Positions 50,746 through 62,074 of a DNA stretch of 64,000 nucleotides are shown piece after piece (position 1 is the first letter of the stretch; each line of letters starts with the position of its first letter). The notes under the pieces are model-generated. The model worked only from the letters and a program-made list of their open reading frames with translations. It searched no databases and had not been told where the DNA came from. The stretch comes from Apostichopus japonicus (taxonomy: Eukaryota > Echinodermata > Holothuroidea > Aspidochirotida > Stichopodidae): assembly GCF_037975245.1 (NCBI RefSeq), contig NC_092572.1, forward strand, positions 19,842,489 through 19,906,488, in the 5' to 3' direction. Position numbers and translations under genes: made by a program.

Positions 50746-51307
50746 TAATATTGGAATAAATAATGTAAGTATTAATCTATTCAAACTCGTGCAAACCCCA
50801 AGGCTGCGTTTTTGTTTAATAAACAACATGCATTGATTAAACATTACCACGCCTTTCTTTAGGCTTGATCCCGTTACACATTGTGCTGTATCCTATTCAG
50901 CATTAATTTAAAGCACGATTAGGCTAGTTGAAGTCAATTTTAATCCTGCGTAATTGATTTTCGCAGCCACATGGTTGACACCGAGTCTTTCACAATATAA
51001 TCACAATGAAATGTCAACTTGCCCAAAATTTCACATTAACGAATGGAATAAGAATCTACTTGTCAGGTTTACATGAGCAGTCACAACGGAAAATTAAATT
51101 ATTTTAGATTAACCGCAGCATTAAGGCATCAAACTGTTTTCTTGTGTAACAATTTAAAGGGAAGGCTTCGTTGCAACCTGAATGTGACTTGTCAATCTGG
51201 GTATTTCAAAATTTAGTATAAACAAGTTTCTACTCTTCGTTGTAATTCATATGAGGTACATTACTTCTGTTGTTCTTGTTTAAATTGGCGTTTGTCTACA
51301 TTTCAAC

Positions 51308-51556
51308 TCATGCAGGCTGATAATTTTTGAGCAAATATTCTTTTAAATCAAGTCTTCCTGCTTTTTGTAAAGCATCTCCGAGAACGTCATAAGTTGCAGC
51401 GCTACCTCCTTTCCTTTTCCACACAAGTAGCATTTGGTATATCTTCTCCCTGAGAGTAATATAACCCTCTTTATCGAGGCTTTCGAGTTGTCCTTCAGTC
51501 AACTGAAGGTTCCTTCCAACTTCCATCCAGCATTTGCTAATATCTACTGATAAGTC
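51308..51556 (-). CDS. Death-domain exon, gene B
   Basis: 249 nt with acceptor CGTTTTCATAG, phase 0 start and own stop, the same length as the copy A exon. The protein runs CWMEVGRNLQLTEGQLESL, then KIYQMLLVWKRKGGSAATYD, then LGDALQKAGRLDLKEYLL, a clear death domain. It differs from copy A by many substitutions but no frame change, which suggests that both were kept under constraint for some time after duplication. Confidence 0.82.
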   Translation of the reverse strand, partial: DLSVDISKCWMEVGRNLQLTEGQLESLDKEGYITLREKIYQMLLVWKRKGGSAATYDVLGDALQKAGRLDLKEYLLKNYQPA

Positions 51557-51755
51557 CTATGAAAACGAATAGAGAAAAGATACACTCTTATCAAGACAGT
51601 GTTGATATTCTGGAGAACCGTCGTGAATAAAATAATCTTAGAAAGGTCATCCTAATTATTTCTTCATTTAACCACAAAACGTTTTGCTTTCAGAATTTAT
51701 GTGGGATTTCATATAATTATATGTCTCTACGCAAATCATGCAATTTCCTATCTAC

Positions 51756-51944
51756 CTTATCTGCCAGAATATACCTATGCTTAGCACTGTGCAGCAACGA
51801 AATGACCGTAGAATCCTTTAAATATGTTTGGACGGCAATAAACTGCCGCGCTACTGCTGTTATTCTGGCAGACACTTTTGACATGACGTATGCTCTCACA
51901 GTATCCGTGAAAGCGGCTAGGCATGTAGGTTCAGCATATGATGT
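51756..51944 (-). CDS. Probable linker exon, gene B
   Basis: 189 nt, phase 0 at both ends, with acceptor CGGTCTTTCATGCAG and donor AAG/GTAGAT. It encodes TSYAEPTCLAAFTDTVRAYV and continues through FIAVQTYLKD to YILADK. It shares its frame with 4,881-5,045 of copy A, with one 3-nt indel. Better acceptor than copy A. No recognised domain. Confidence 0.52.
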
Positions 51945-52568
51945 CTGCATGAAAGACCGATTAGAATATTACGCAGGATCGCAAACACAATATCCTGGGT
52001 CTTCTCTGGGGGATGAGAAGTTGAGAAGTACTCTCGTCGGTGACGAATACATGTGGAGAATAAGCTGAGTATCAGACAAAGTGCAGGAAAGAAGAGAGGA
52101 AGCTAACAATTCATCTCAAATGAAAGAAATAGTGTGTGTTCATCGCCTGTGGATGACGCCCCGTAGCATAATGCCAACGATTGCGTTGGGAGGAGGTTCC
52201 AACAAGTTGATGTTAGTGTAACTGTGACTGAGTGTGAACCCAATTTCATTCCTCTCGACTTAAAACTCGATTCAAAACGCAGATGTTTTAGATCAAAATG
52301 ATAAATTCTGAACAAAGAGCAGTGAACAGAGACTCAAAAGTGTGTTCGTAGGTAGCAGCGCGAAGCACTTTACAAATATTGTAAGAAATTACTTAAAATA
52401 ATGATATCGAAGTCAATTACGTAATAAAGGTTCGTTTTGGCTTACATTTTTGCGTTATCTTTCCAGTGAAGGCCTAATTGATCAATACTTAATAAATTAC
52501 AATCTATTAAGCTTAATTTCACCGTTGAAGTTACTATTGGTGGAATACAGCAACGGTTAAACAGTTAC

Positions 52569-52667
52569 CCGAAGAGACTCATCACTAGCAGCAGTTCCTT
52601 CCGTATCTCCTGCAGTAGCATTCCCCGATGAAGGTATGATTGCTTCAGTTCTTGACAAACTGGATTC
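52569..52667 (-). CDS. Linker exon, gene B
   Basis: 99 nt, phase 0 at both ends, acceptor TTTATTACAAG and donor CGG/GTAACT. It encodes ESSLSRTEAIIPSSGNATAG followed by DTEGTAASDESLR. It is the counterpart of 5,774-5,896, shortened in frame by 24 nt. Confidence 0.68.
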
Positions 52668-53349
52668 CTTGTAATAAATGGCATATCAATAATATTTTAA
52701 TTTTGAGACATCCCATCGTTTCATGATGTAATGAACATTCTTATGTGTATATACTTCATGAACAAAACCAGATAATATTTATTTATAAAAAAAAAACAGA
52801 AGTTTGATTTATCAGAACATGATGTAGTCTGTTATTTAAGTCATCTATATAAAACGTGCCATGCACCATGGCCTCACTGTTAAACCATAGCACATAACCT
52901 GAGTGAAAAATAATAATCAAATCACAGTAACCTTTTCTTTGGGGGGGGGGGGTATGGTGGCCTTGCTTACTTTTTGGGGGGGCAAAGCATTTAAACGGCA
53001 TGAGAAGAAAACATAAATACAACATGGCAGACGTCATCCTGACCTGCATCAAAACTCAACCTAATATATCACTACCTCAACGGTATCAAATATGATAGTC
53101 AATTTTGCATCATTAAGCAACCATTAGTGCAGCACCATTAATTACAGTCAATGTAAACCTCTGTTACATAAACAAATTTAAATGCAATATTGCCTACAAA
53201 TATGTGCCAGTTCAATCAGCATCATGGCAGCACATGCCACAGTATTGATTGTTTGTATCTTATCATACCTTAGCATGGGATACTTTTGACAGATCTGCTT
53301 CAATAAACAGTGGTTACCGTATGCATGTAAGGTCACAAGCTTGTGTCGT

Positions 53350-54240
53350 TGAAAATATGATATTGCTGTTAATTTCTATAAGGAGAAGCTTCCCTGCATA
53401 AGTCCGCAAAGCTACTTCCCTTTGGCAACCAATAAACTGCAATCAATATTTTGGGCGCGAAAACAACATTATAGCACAAAATGAAGTCATGATGCATTGC
53501 TTTACTCAATATGATTAGTGAAAATAAAGAAATATTTATACACCTTGCTACGATGTTCACATTGCAGATGTTGAAAACATATTATTCACTTATATTATTC
53601 CGGTGTTGTTCTTACATTACCAGAATTTGAACTTGTTAGACTACATCCCTCTACCCCCAGCTCACCTTATTCATCGATTGGCAACTGATCTACAACGCTT
53701 AGATGCCCGTAAATGTTTAGAAAATTCGGTTTCTTTTTCATATCTCTGATTTTAAAGGATTTGGTGAATTTCAGTGTAGTATCTGGTTTTGAAGGGGGCC
53801 CTGAAAGACCTATCTACGAGGTTGATTTGTTATCTGCAGTCATCTTTGTATATATTGGCACTTAAGAGAAAGCAGAAAAACTGCACTGTAACCTGGGAAA
53901 CCCTAAAAAAATGTCAAAAACAGGAAACGCGTATCGGGTCTGTGTAATCTATGCTTGGAAGAAAAGCTAGAGTGTAAAGAAGTATCACCTAAAGGCTTCC
54001 GTAGACGTCTCACTGATGGGCAGAGAATAACATACTGCCAATAGTAGCACTCCAGTGACCTCTGACCTGGGTGTAAGGGATGTGTTATTTGTTCGGATAT
54101 TAGGCTTTTTTATTTCTCAAGGAATTTTACCTTAAAGTCAGAGAGACGGGTATTGTTCATTCCACTGCCAAGTATTGCTGACGAAGGTCCCGAAAAAACA
54201 TATATATAATTATGAGTCATGTCTTATTTCTCTGATGTTT
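53350..54240. other. No gene recognised
   Basis: Sequence between the end of unit B and the TCCG minisatellite. Where copy A has UPA-like and ZU5 exons upstream of its linker exon, none were found here. Confidence 0.4.
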
Positions 54241-54248
54241 GTTATAAA

Positions 54249-54600
54249 TGTCCGTCCGTCCGTCCGTCCGTCCGTCCGTCCGTCCGTCCGTCCGTCCGTC
54301 CGTCCGTCCGTCCGTCCGTCCGTCCGTCCGTCCGTCCGTCCGTCCGTCCGTCCGTCCGTCCGTCCGTCCGTCCGTCCGTCCGTCCGTCCGTCCGTCCGTC
54401 CGTCCGTCCGTCCGTCCGTCCGTCCGTCCCTCCCTCCCTCCCTCCCTCCCTCCCTCCGTCCGTCCGTCCGTCCGTTCATCCATACATACACCCATACATC
54501 CTTACATCCATTCATACATCCATCCATACATACATCCATACATACACGCATACACCCATCCATACACACCCACACACACACCCAGACATACGCCAACTTG
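54249..54600. repeat. (TCCG)n tetranucleotide array with CCCT and CATA tails
   Basis: About 175 bp of pure TCCG, then TCCC, TCCG again, then TCCATACA-type repeats. Arg/Pro/Ser/Val frames across it on both strands are artefacts. Confidence 0.97.
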
Positions 54601-57600
54601 ACATCACGTGTTCCGATGGATGCAAAGCATCGGAACCAATCATGGTGTAATTTACTTTATAGGCTAATTACAGCTCTTTAGAAATTATTTCCGATTGTGT
54701 ACACTATTATTAAGTACAGGGGTGCGGCGAAGCCCCGAAAGCGGTACCATTTTCAGATAATTCTTGGCCTCTGCTAGTAATTTTGAAGCACGTAAATACG
54801 TGCCAGAGAGGGGAATTTACACTTAATTCTTTTACACTGTGAATATAACTCAGACCTCTATAATGCGGTCCAGGGAAGGGGACGCCGCAGAGTTTCTGGC
54901 ACTTCTTGTTCTTTTGTAGCAAATTAAAAGCATGACAATTTATTTGAGAATTAATTTTCTCCTGAATGTCTTCTTAGCCATGTCATAGGGATTTCAGCCG
55001 TGACATTTTAACTTTTCCAGAAATTCAATATTCTCTCATTGTGATTTATGAAAGCAAAAAAGCGCTCTGGAATATTTCAATTTTTTACTTCTTTAATTTT
55101 CAATGAGGAGGGGAATACTCCAAAAGTTTCCAAATCTCCTGAACAGTAAGCACTCATTAACTCAACTGTAAGCATTTAGCTGAGAAATCACTATCGTGCG
55201 ATCTTGCCAAGTTGCCAACTAGTTGAAACTATCGCACATAGTAGAAAATTCAAATTTGAAGCAGACGAAAATGATTTGGCAGATATTGTTTTTAGTTGCT
55301 CATGTTTCGCTGTTTTGTTTTGACTTAAAAATGGATATGAATCCAACGTTCCCCACAGGAGAGGTGTGTGTGTATTTATTATTATGTCTCTTTTCTGAAC
55401 GAAACACAAATAACCTAATTATTAGTTCTTACTATATTGTTAGTTTCTCTGTACAATATCAGTATAGCGGTTCCTTATTTAAAACGAAAGTCAGTCCGGG
55501 CGTTGAAGGGTAAAACTGGCCGTTGTATATGAAAATATTTTAAACGTTTTTTTGACGGTTTAATTTCAACATCCAAGGGAAATTTAAGTTATTAATTGAT
55601 AGTGTTCCTGCATCTCCATGGCGACACCTTACAGCTTTGTCAAAGAGGTGTCTACAGACGCAATATATCGAGATGTATTACAAATATATACAACTATGAG
55701 TGACTTCTTAAATTCCAGGGAAACAATTTGGTGGACCAAAGACGTCCATGGAAAGGGATGGGGTGGGGTTAATTTACATCTTCATCCAACGTTGGGTAAC
55801 ATATTGTAGTATTAAACAATTTATTCGGACGAATCCTTCCTCCCATCGCTTTAAAACAATGGAACTACAAGCCGCTAGTTTACTGCCTTTCATGAGAAAT
55901 ATGTCAACTCATCCGTCGCCCGCATGGTGAGTACACACCTTCACATTGAAAAAAAAACTACTATAAACCGCCGTTAAAAACTAACTGTAACAGATCGTGC
56001 AATCAATTAATGGAGATAAGAATCAGCGTTAATCTTCTCGAAATCTTACTTGCGGCTTTGAACTGGTACAGATTTGGGAATATTTTTTTTTAAACTTTCG
56101 TTGGAAGAGATTCAACTCTAATGCACACATGCTTGAACTAGTGACAAATTATGATCAACACATCAGGAGTCTATATCTATCCACTCGATTGTTCTCCTGT
56201 TTCAGGAAAAGTGCCAAAAGCAGCAGGAGAACACCTTTTTTGACCTGTTATCAATCATGATCTAGTTTGTTGTGCTAACCCCACAAAGCACCATATTGGT
56301 TAACCCCCCCCCCCCTCCTCAGTAGATATATGGGATATTTGAGTTTATGTTTAGAGAGTTAGTCCTTTGAGTGTAGAGCAAATTGTAACACTATGGTAAT
56401 ACTGTTGAATCGTCATAAGGCATTGAGTGATGTTTTTATTACTTTTCTTATGCAACAATACAGGAGATTTTAAAATGTTTTTTTTTTCAGTTCTTTTCAC
56501 AGTCAATAACCTGTGAAAATTTGTTTCGCGAAGACATGAATGAACTCAGGACTTACTGAACATTAAAACAAAGCTTCTTTTGATAATTTTTGAATTGGTA
56601 ACGAATTAAACTCTGCCCAACAGCAGAGTGAAATCAAATAATCAGTGAGCATATCCTGGGGGGGGGGGTGCGAGTTGAAAGATGAATTTTTTAAAGATAT
56701 GTTTGAATATTGTATCTTCTAACACATCACATCATCGGACTAAATCTTGTAGTATTAAAAGTCTATCTGTTCTTTGTTAAGCTTTTCTTTGACTGTGTGC
56801 GGAACAAAGATATTTAGGCCGCAACTAAACTTGACATTGATAACAGTGCTATCATAATTTCGAGATATTAATTTGTAACTAGTTTATCTTCGTTTCCTGT
56901 TCTTTACACATCAGTTATAAATCTTTCCTCCCTGATGAGAGTCTAATACCGTTATTCCTTTGTTACATAGTAACACCGCCTTGTCTGTCCATAAATTACC
57001 GTTACTAAGTAACAGGAACACGAATCTCTGTCTTTTTTACCATTTCTCCTGGTAGATTACCCCGTACGCCACAGGTCTGGAAGGAAGAGAAAAGTTTATT
57101 CTGTGAGATTCTGAAATTTAGGATAAGGCGAAGCAAAAAATATAAACTAGAATATTATATCTTCACAAATATAGCAGTAAACTATTCCTGGCAGGTAAAA
57201 GCACATTTGCATTGAACACACTAAAGTAAATACAGGAGAGAGACTCGTTACTGTAAGAATCACGGACTTAAATACATGAATACATGCATCAGCTTTATAG
57301 GGAAGGCAATGTTAGTCATAAAACACTGTGTGACGTCATAATGATAAACTCACTGAGATGATCAGATGGATTCCATGGACAAGAAGATGACGATTAGGGA
57401 AAAAAGGGTAGTATTCAAAGATAAAACACAGAACATAGATTAATTTAATGTAAAAAAAAGACGTAAAAGCTAGCTTAGCCCACAAAGCAGCATATTGGTC
57501 ATCCCCCCCCCCCCACTTTGTCTTAAATGGTCTGTTTCTATCGTATTGTTAGTCGTGTATAGATATCCATGAAAGTTTGGGGAAACAGTTGTCTGATGAA

Positions 57601-57700
57601 CACATAAAATAAGCGACACAAGGATAGAATTAAATAGACTAGTGTAGATCTGTCAACATTGAAACTTTTCATGAAGTATATTTACCCTACATAGATTTTA
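54600..57700. repeat. Diverged copy of the array (array B)
   Basis: Landmarks match the start of array A: GATGCAAAGCATCGG and the TTTATAGGCTAATTACAG segment (54,618 against 20,216), GTGGACATGAATCC-like sequence (55,330), GAGTTAGTCCTTTGAG (56,356) and CTTTCCTCCCTGATGAG (56,922). It ends with TCCATGAAAGTTTGGGGAAA (57,565) as at 22,630 and 28,995. Confidence 0.85.
57041..57076 (-). CDS. Array micro-exon 11 (36 nt), gene B
   Basis: Acceptor CTTCCAG and a weaker donor GTAAAA. Phase 0 reading TCGVRGNLPGEM, close to micro-exon 10. Phase 0 would allow direct splicing to the gene B linker exon at 52,569-52,667. Confidence 0.42.
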
Positions 57701-58449
57701 CTTTCTGAATGTACCCTGTGTGTGTATGTTTAACTGGAAGTATTTACATGCGCACAAATCGACTTTGCAATAGTCGACTCTCTGTTCAACGATAGGCAGG
57801 GAAAATTTAGATCAGGATGGAACGTTCGGTAAATTAAGGTATGATTAGAGTGGGCTGATGTAACCGATGTGCCCTGTGTGTCATCTAGACTGACTTGAAT
57901 TTGCAGAAACAGTGTAAGCTCGTCACTGCTTTGTCTCTATGAATTAGCCGGACTTGGATTGAGTTGCTCGTATATTCTACATCCTCGATCCAAGTGGTCT
58001 CGGATTTGGCTCGGTATTAGCAAAAAATGAGTCTTGAGGAAAATCAGAGTGTTTCTTATACTAGAACATACAGACATATTGAATGTTTCTGATGGAAAGA
58101 GTACTAATAACAAAAGGGACCATGTAAGGATACAAAGCCCGGATGTTACATTGTATTATCGTAAGCGTTTGAAGATAACTATAAAGACAATATTAATTGT
58201 CGTTGGTGAATATTAAAAAATCAGCCACTTTACCAGTACCTTTCAACACCTACCTCCTCTCCCTCGGTCCTAAGCTCTTCGAGATCCTATGTGTTTTACA
58301 TATTAGTAGTTATTCAAAGGTCAAAAGGAATAATGCAAAAATGTTAAACCATTAGTAGTTCAGATTCACCATTCATATCTTTACCTTCACTTTGATTTTC
58401 CTAGTATGTTAATGTACATCAAATTGATAAACCTAACCTCAAGAAATAC

Positions 58450-59695
58450 TTTTTTTTTTTACCACGCTTGGTGTCTTTATTGGTAACATTCTTGTGCCAA
58501 TTCGAACATATTTGAATACAATAAGATCAAAAACCTTTTACAAGTAATGATAGGTACATACAAAAACCAAGATGAATCGACATTAACTGAACAGTATAGT
58601 GCAATTACTAAATGAGTCTTTTAACTGCTCGTAAGAAATGAAAGCTTTGCCTCTTTGCTTGAGTTCTTTCTCAAGTTTAATAGCAAACTTTAACTTATAT
58701 AAAAAATCTCTACATCTCATTTCCGTGTTCGAAGTTTTCTTACTAAAGATGAAGTACTTGAGATGAAAAATTAAGAAATTATATTTGATTTACAGAATAA
58801 TGAAACCCAAAGCAAATGTCATTCTTCGAAAGTATAAATTGTCTTCCAAAAATAGCTTGCTCCACATCTAAAATAAAGTTCGATATAATAGGGCAGTCCC
58901 AAAACAGATGTAACAGGGTCTCGTCATAGCGGCCACAAAAGTGACTTCGTGGGTTATCGATTTGCCCCATTTTAAGTCGGTAATGGTTTGTTCCAATAAT
59001 GCGATGGAGGAAGCGAAATTGAAAATATTGCATCTTGGAATCTCTGACAGAGCGAAACGGGGCTTGAAAAATTTTCTCCCATTGGGTGGCTGTGATATTA
59101 AAATAAAGATTCCATTTGGCTACAGCCGCAGGAGGAGTGCTAACACGAGTAATAAGGCTTTTATAAATATGTTTAGAGACAGAGGGAATAAATTGGGGAT
59201 ATTCACTAGAGCTATTAACAGTATCCTTATAAACCTTCATCAGTCCAACCTTCCATGCTCTAGGGATAGACGAAATAATTCCATAGTAAACAGTAAATGG
59301 GCAATAATCTAATCTATACTTCTCTTTGAAACGCAGTATTGACAATGGACGATTGTCATTGTCAAACAGATGTTTCACCTGCCAAATACCTTTTTGGAAC
59401 ATTGAGTTGTAAAAAACCATCTTATTGTTAATTTTAATAAACGAATTGTTCCAAATTATCTGTTCACCATAGTTGGAATCAGGCGTAATAAAAGAGTGCA
59501 ATGACCATGCATGGCAGACATCATAAATAAATGCATTACTAATATGAATGTCGTTTGTTTTATAATTACAGTTAAACAATAGGGATTTGCCGTACTTTTT
59601 CAAATGAAAATCGAAAAACAGTTTCCAGTAGTTATCGCGACTGTTGTTGTATCTGTTCACCCAGGTACACTTAAGACTATGAATAAAATACTTAG
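58450..59695 (-). mobile_element. 5'-truncated L1/Tx1-like LINE with perfect target duplication
   Basis: The 15-bp sequence AACCTCAAGAAATAC flanks the element at 58,435-58,449 and 59,696-59,710. On the minus strand the element ends in an 11-base poly(A) right at the target duplication. This is the textbook footprint of target-primed reverse transcription, truncated at the 5' end. Confidence 0.93.
58779..59690 (-). pseudogene. C-terminal part of a LINE reverse transcriptase protein
   Basis: About 300 residues open from the truncation point to a stop. The end carries the zinc-binding module typical of L1/Tx1 ORF2 (FQFRFLHRIIGTNHYRL ... HFCGRYDETLLHLFWDCP). The RT and endonuclease domains lie upstream of the truncation and are absent. 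The frame itself is intact, so the insertion is fairly young. Confidence 0.85.
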
Positions 59696-59710
59696 AACCT
59701 CAAGAAATAC

Positions 59711-61724
59711 ACTGGTGTCTTTGTTTCAAATTAATAACAGATCTGCCCTTTCATAACTAGGCCTGCTGGGATCCATACATTTGTGTCAGTCACATATATA
59801 TATTACATTAGTCTAAGTAAAATAGTAATGTAACCATTAGAAATCTCTCAAGTCCCATTACGTTTACTGATTGTTGTTTTGTCAGGCGTTAAGAATCTAG
59901 CGATGAAAAGTATGCATCAATATTTTCACCAATAAAACCTTCTGTCAACTGAGATGGTGTGAGAGAGAGTCATTAGAAGTACGATAGATTCATTTCGCTT
60001 TATATATCGTTATATATCGTTCGCTTTATATTTCGTTTTTATCTGTCTGAAAATGTTCTACTGTACAACTGAGAAGTTTCTTTGATTCACGAGGCAATTA
60101 CTTCGATAACGAGGACACATAGGGGGCTACAGAAAGAAGAACAAGATAATAAGGACGAAGTTCGGGAGAATGAGCGTGGAAGGGAGACTTCAATATATTG
60201 TTGTTCAATGAAAACCTCACCCCCCATTTTTTTTATCATACCTCGTCACAGGGGTTTCTAACGTATACGTGGTATTAGACGATATATATATTCCAGACAA
60301 ATACGTCCCCTTGTTGCACAATTGAACCTTCTTTTTAAATATAAATCTCGTAACTTCAGGATGAGGACCTAGCCCGCTCCTCCCAAAAGGATCTCGAAGG
60401 AAGGTTTTTTCATCTTTGATGTGTCAATTTAAAATAAAACGAATCAAACTAGACAAGTAAGCGATAAGATATTAGGCAAAACATATAATTTTAGTTTACT
60501 GATACAAAATAATGTCCTAAATTGCGACGAGGGATTGCATGAATTAACACTTCATTAGTGCGCAAACATGTATCTTAATATTGACGTTTCTATAAGGTCT
60601 CATTTCATGTAGATTAATAATATAATACAACAGCAACTGGCTTCTTTAGGAACAATATGGTACAATATCAGATGTAGGGCTTTGGAAGAGAAGAGTAGGG
60701 ACAGTTTACAGTAGAATATGGAAAGTGGTTTTCTAGCACCAACAGAAAGTTAAACAAAATAGAAAGTTCAGGATGATGAAAATGGTGACGTATAATTCAC
60801 CATATCGTCACAGGGTCTAACGTATACTGTGAGCCTGACAGGAGTGTCGGGGAAAATGAAGATAATATCCTACATTGACGCTCTGTTATACTGTGACCTG
60901 TATCACCTGCTAATGTCCCATAGCTCACAGATATGTCACAGTTAAACAATTATGATAAAAAAAGCATCAACTGAATCAATACCTTGAAGTTAGAAAATCA
61001 TCAAGACTAGTTAAGTCTCTTTAGACATGTATACTGCAGCACTCTCATCCATTTAACAAAACATGTCTTCCTTTGCGGCTGTGACAGAATGCCTACATCG
61101 GTAAAGTATATGACTATGTGCTCTGTTATACCAGAAAGTCGTATCTGTACATAATTATGCGTTATTCAGACAAATCCCACTTATGACATCTTGAAATGTA
61201 ATATTTCAGTTATAGCATTTTTCTCAATAAGTTTTGAATGCTGGGCGGATTCTTGCGGTAGTGTAATCCACGTCCTGGAGGAGGATTAAAGTGATGGTCT
61301 ATCTTCCTCCCCTTTGGAGTATGTTTGCAACTGAAGTATGCTTAGATGATAACGGGTGCTATCTTTCTTGGATTCTGGAGCTAACTTCTATGCCAAGTAT
61401 TCACCTATATTTTGGTAATATATAATATGATTGAATGTTACAAAAAACATGTAAAAATGAAACAAATTTATGTCCATTGAGAAATTATTTGTTGTAGGTA
61501 TACAACACTTGTGTATGCGCTATAGCAAATTCCGTGCAAAACGGACCTATTCTTTATGGAAAAAACTGCAATCGATATTTCTCCAGCAGAATACTTGTAA
61601 ATTTGAAATAACTTCATGTCCCCTGAAAAAGCTTGTAAGTCAATACATGCTGGTGTTTGGAGTTCCGTTCAGAACATACATTTTCTGTTCGGAGATATAA
61701 CTTGTAAGCAAACATATATGTAGG
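59711..61724. other. No gene recognised
   Basis: AT-rich. Two diverged copies of TCGTCACAGGG-TCTAACGTATAC occur at about 60,243 and 60,806, with no further repeat structure seen. Confidence 0.4.
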
Positions 61725-61732
61725 CCTTTGAC

Positions 61733-62066
61733 CAGGAACGTAGCCAGAACTTTTAAAGGTTGGAGCAGAATCTCGAAAGGGGCACTTCTCACAAAGGGAG
61801 CATTATTACACTAAACGGAGGGCCATGATGTACAATGAAAATATTTGCCCAAAGTACCTCTCACGTTATTCAGGAAATTAACAATAATAAGGGTAATAAT
61901 ATGACGTATCAGACACATTTTCAGGGAAAAGATCGAGAAGGGTCGCTTTGCTTCCTGCAACATGAAAAGGGGGCTTTGATGATGCTTCCTGCTTTTAGTT
62001 AATTTTTATCTTTGGGGTACTCAAAGGTGGGGGTAGCGATCGCCCCCCCCCCCGGCTACGTACCTG
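61733..62066. mobile_element. hAT-type MITE, 334 bp
   Basis: Ends CAGGAACGTAGCC and GGCTACGTACCTG are inverted repeats with one mismatch in 13. An exact 8-bp direct repeat CCTTTGAC flanks them (61,725-61,732 and 62,067-62,074). An 8-bp duplication with CAGG-type ends points to the hAT superfamily. There is no coding capacity. Confidence 0.9.
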
Positions 62067-62074
62067 CCTTTGAC

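Noticed and set aside
52103-52315. 70-residue minus-strand frame in unit B with beta-like content, considered as a UPA-like exon
   Set aside because: The same segment in unit A (about 5,270-5,470) has a stop and a 2-nt deletion, and no good splice sites bound it.
54175-54681. Repeated SVRP/DGRT peptides on both strands
   Set aside because: Translations of the TCCG tetranucleotide array, with no flanking gene structure.
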